This document shows, piece by piece, positions 23,727-26,128 of a DNA stretch of 26,128 nucleotides. The notes beneath the pieces are model-generated. The model was given only the letters and a program-made list of their open reading frames with translations. It searched no databases and was not told the DNA's origin. The stretch is from Akkermansiaceae bacterium (GTDB lineage Bacteria; Verrucomicrobiota; Verrucomicrobiia; Verrucomicrobiales; Akkermansiaceae). The stretch's first letter is position 1, and every line of letters begins with the position of its first letter. Position numbers and translations under genes: made by a program. Where the stretch lies: assembly GCA_023300205.1 (NCBI GenBank), contig JALZVD010000326.1, positions 1-26,128 of the forward strand, written 5' to 3'.

Positions 23727-25148
23727 ATGCTTACTTTAGCACTCATCTTGATTCCCTTACTGGCAGTGACCGCTATCTTATTCAGCGGCTCAGCCAATGC
23801 CCGCAAGATCGCACTAGTAGCCGCTGTATTAAATATCGCAGCATCTATTGGCGCTATAATCTCTGAATGTTCGGGATTCAGTCTTAATGTCCTTAGCAAC
23901 CCTAACATTAACCTATCTTTAGATCTTCACTATAACGGAGGAATCTCTGTGGTAATGCTTATTCTTTCAGTAATTGTGACTCTAGCAGCTGTCCTAAGTG
24001 GATCCTGTCCTGTAGGAAATGAGAAGCTCTGGTATTCGAGTGCCCTACTGATCTCAGCAGGAGCTATCGGAGCATTCATTTCTACAGACCTCTTCTTCTT
24101 CTTTGCCTTCCACGAGTTAGCATTGATCCCTACATTCCTCATGATAGGTATTTTAGGTCGAGGTGACAGAAAGGAAATCGCTTGGAAGATCACAGTTTAT
24201 CTAGCATTTGGGTCTATCATCCTACTAGCAGGAATACTCATGATCGCTAACCAGCTTGAGAGCTTCGATATGACTAAGCTTAAAGCCTTAGAGCATCACC
24301 AAAACGAAATCGCCCTACTTCTCATCATCGGATTTGGAACACTAGTCTCCCTATTCCCGTTCCACAGCTGGGCAGCACCTGCCTACGCATCAGCTCCCGC
24401 GCCAGTCTCTATGCTACACGCTGGCGTCTTAAAGAAATTTGGTCTCTATGGACTCCTTGTCGTTGGCTACAAAGTAGTTCCTGATGGGCTAGCACACTGG
24501 CTATCACTACTTCTCGTCTTATTACTCTGTAACATCATTTGGGTCGGCCTAGTTACAATCAACCAGAAACGCCTCGACCTAATGCTCGGTAATTCATCCG
24601 TCATGCACATGGGTTACATCTTCCTAGCAGTCGCAGCTCTGATTGATAACGGTAGCAGCTTTGCTACAGAAGCTGCCGTTCTTCTCATGTTTGCTCACGG
24701 AATCTCTATCGCTATGTCCTTCAGCCTCGCTGACAGAATTCAATCTAAAACTGGCTCACTAGAGCTCAATCAACTCGGTGGACTTGCTAAAAATGCACCA
24801 AACCTCGCATTCCTCTTCGGTCTTGTTGGGATGGCATCGATCGGACTACCTGGACTTGCCAACTTCGCCGGTGAGATTATGGTGTTCTTTTCCGGCTTCG
24901 AAGGCTGGGATCCAGCAGATGGACTTGGCGCATTACAGATCACTACCATCTTCGCTATATGGGGCGTCGTCATCTCCGCAGTCTACATGCTCCGCGCATT
25001 CAAAAATATCTTCCAAGGTGAAACAGTAAGTCGTACTGACAAAGTCAAGCCGCTTAGCCGTAAAGAGAAAACTCCAGCCATTCTTCTCGGACTCATCCTC
25101 CTCATCGTAGGTATCTACCCCAATACTATTCTCCAATTTTTCAACTAA
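23727..25148 (+). CDS. nuoM: NADH-quinone oxidoreductase subunit M (antiporter-like), atypical channel residues
   Basis: NuoM is the middle antiporter-like pumping subunit. The fifth-helix glutamate is kept (Glu130 in FAFHELALIPTFLMIG), as are GVLKKFGLYGL (Lys236, Lys237) and NFAGEIMVFF near the C-terminus. The seventh-helix segment is unusual: GFGTLVSLFPFHSWAAPAY (202-220) stands where E. coli NuoM has a sequence of the form FAVKMP..PLHGWLPDAH. Aligning on the Pro-x-His-x-Trp, the central lysine becomes Leu206 (codon CTA, 24342-24344), the following proline becomes serine, and the aspartate after Trp is lost. NuoL and NuoN in the same operon keep their lysines. The protein is 473 residues, a little short for the family, and the frame is intact. 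The assignment to NuoM rather than another Mrp-type antiporter rests on position between nuoL and nuoN. Confidence 0.93.
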   Translation: MLTLALILIPLLAVTAILFSGSANARKIALVAAVLNIAASIGAIISECSGFSLNVLSNPNINLSLDLHYNGGISVVMLILSVIVTLAAVLSGSCPVGNEKLWYSSALLISAGAIGAFISTDLFFFFAFHELALIPTFLMIGILGRGDRKEIAWKITVYLAFGSIILLAGILMIANQLESFDMTKLKALEHHQNEIALLLIIGFGTLVSLFPFHSWAAPAYASAPAPVSMLHAGVLKKFGLYGLLVVGYKVVPDGLAHWLSLLLVLLLCNIIWVGLVTINQKRLDLMLGNSSVMHMGYIFLAVAALIDNGSSFATEAAVLLMFAHGISIAMSFSLADRIQSKTGSLELNQLGGLAKNAPNLAFLFGLVGMASIGLPGLANFAGEIMVFFSGFEGWDPADGLGALQITTIFAIWGVVISAVYMLRAFKNIFQGETVSRTDKVKPLSRKEKTPAILLGLILLIVGIYPNTILQFFN

Positions 25149-25154
25149 TCACAA

Positions 25155-26128
25155 ATGAACACATACTTACTCGAATTCTACGTCGTCGGTCTCGGCGTCA
25201 TCATGTTACTCTGGGAAGCCTTTGCATCTCCTAAGAATAAATCGATACTTTCTCTCATCGGAGCTGCCGGATTAACTGTAATCCTTGCTCTTCTTATTAT
25301 TGGCAGAAACTGTGATGATTGTATCGCTGCTCCAACATGGCTTTCTCGATTCTATTCTAATGGTGGGCACTCACTATTTTTCAAAAGCTTCGCCCTTGTC
25401 AGCACTATTCTCGTCCTACTGATGTCTTATGATTTCCGTGGCATACTTAATAAATACACAAGTAATGATAATTCAGACTCTAACACCGGTGAATTCTACA
25501 CACTTCCGGTATTCGCTTGCGCTGGTCTCATGTGGATGGCTTCAGCCACTCATCTCGTTTCCATCTTTGTAGCTCTAGAACTCGTTACCATCACCTTCTA
25601 CGTCATGGTCGCATTCATGCGCCGAAATGTTGGCTCTCTAGAAGCTGGTGTAAAATACCTCATCCTTGGAGCTCTCTCCACGGGTTTCCTCGTCTACGGA
25701 ATCGCCTGGATCTATGGAGCTCTCGGAACCACTGATCTCACTAAAATAGCCACAATGGATATCACTAGCTCATATACACTACTCTTTGGCCTCTCTCTAA
25801 TCATCATCTCACTTGGCTTCAAAGTCGGTGCAGTTCCTATGCAACTCTGGATTCCTGATGTTTACCAAGGCGCCCCTAATCCAATCACCGCCTTCCTTTC
25901 TATAGCTTCCAAAGCTGCCGGATTTGGTGTGGCCATCGTCATTCTTCAGCCATTCTTAGCTTCTGAAGCTGTGAGCTCAAATGTTGCTATCATTCTCGTC
26001 ATAATGGCAGCTGCTACCCTTCTCTATGGTAATCTATCAGCTCTCGCGCAGACTAATTTCAAACGACTATTAGCCTATTCCTCAATAGCCCACGCTGGGT
26101 TCTTATTATTAGCTCTCGCCGTATCAGA
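25155..26128 (+). CDS. nuoN: NADH-quinone oxidoreductase subunit N (3' end cut by window edge)
   Basis: NuoN is the proximal antiporter-like pumping subunit. I translated 324 codons from the ATG at 25155, 6 bases after the nuoM stop; the frame is still open at the right edge, and about 150 further residues would be expected. Key features are the glutamate in IFVALELVTITFYVMVA, the lysine in GVKYLILGALSTGF, the seventh-helix lysine in LGFKVGAVPMQLWIPDVYQG, followed by APNPITAFLSIASKAAGFGV, and the break motif FKRLLAYSSIAHAGF. A pair of cysteines (NCDDC, about 51-55) lies in the first extramembrane loop, which is less usual. Confidence 0.96.
   Translation, partial: MNTYLLEFYVVGLGVIMLLWEAFASPKNKSILSLIGAAGLTVILALLIIGRNCDDCIAAPTWLSRFYSNGGHSLFFKSFALVSTILVLLMSYDFRGILNKYTSNDNSDSNTGEFYTLPVFACAGLMWMASATHLVSIFVALELVTITFYVMVAFMRRNVGSLEAGVKYLILGALSTGFLVYGIAWIYGALGTTDLTKIATMDITSSYTLLFGLSLIIISLGFKVGAVPMQLWIPDVYQGAPNPITAFLSIASKAAGFGVAIVILQPFLASEAVSSNVAIILVIMAAATLLYGNLSALAQTNFKRLLAYSSIAHAGFLLLALAVS

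Overview
The window is dense bacterial DNA of moderate AT-richness with no rRNA, tRNA, insertion sequence, CRISPR array or gene-free stretch longer than about 300 bases. The organism is probably a Gram-negative member of the PVC group, most likely Verrucomicrobiota. I base this on near-universal absence of Shine-Dalgarno sites, an atypical lipobox and the flavour of the proteins. This is inference only; no taxonomic marker gene is present.

Region 1 (1-6931, minus strand) is a five-gene peptide-uptake operon in the order permease B, permease E, binding protein, ATPase D, ATPase F (the last runs off the left edge). Permeases and binding protein look like YejB, YejE and YejA, the microcin C/oligopeptide importer family, but the ATPase is two separate OppD- and OppF-like proteins instead of a fused YejF. 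Both permeases carry extra extracytoplasmic material.

Region 2 (7098-10902, plus strand) diverges from the first across a 166-bp intergenic region. It encodes a lipoprotein OppA-like binding protein and OppB and OppC permeases, with no ATPases. The neighbouring OppD and OppF could energise both transporters.

Region 3 (10932-13288, minus strand) is a three-gene set: a basic-tailed protein of unknown function, a small three-helix membrane protein, and ruvA, whose start overlaps the preceding stop codon. It converges on oppC.

Region 4 (13538-26128, plus strand) is a respiratory complex I operon, nuoD-E-F-G-H-I-J-K-L-M-N, with nuoN cut by the right edge and nuoA, nuoB and nuoC absent from the cluster. 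NuoE, F and G form the NADH-oxidising arm, D and I belong to the connecting arm, H, J and K form the proximal membrane arm, and L, M and N are the antiporter-like pumping subunits. Three things stand out: NuoJ carries a C-terminal helix-hairpin-helix domain normally associated with alphaproteobacterial NuoE; NuoM lacks the central channel lysine that NuoL and NuoN keep; and the intercistronic spacers are almost free of G. A perfect inverted repeat with the TGTGA-N6-TCACA form of Crp/Fnr-family operators lies about 85 bases upstream of nuoD.
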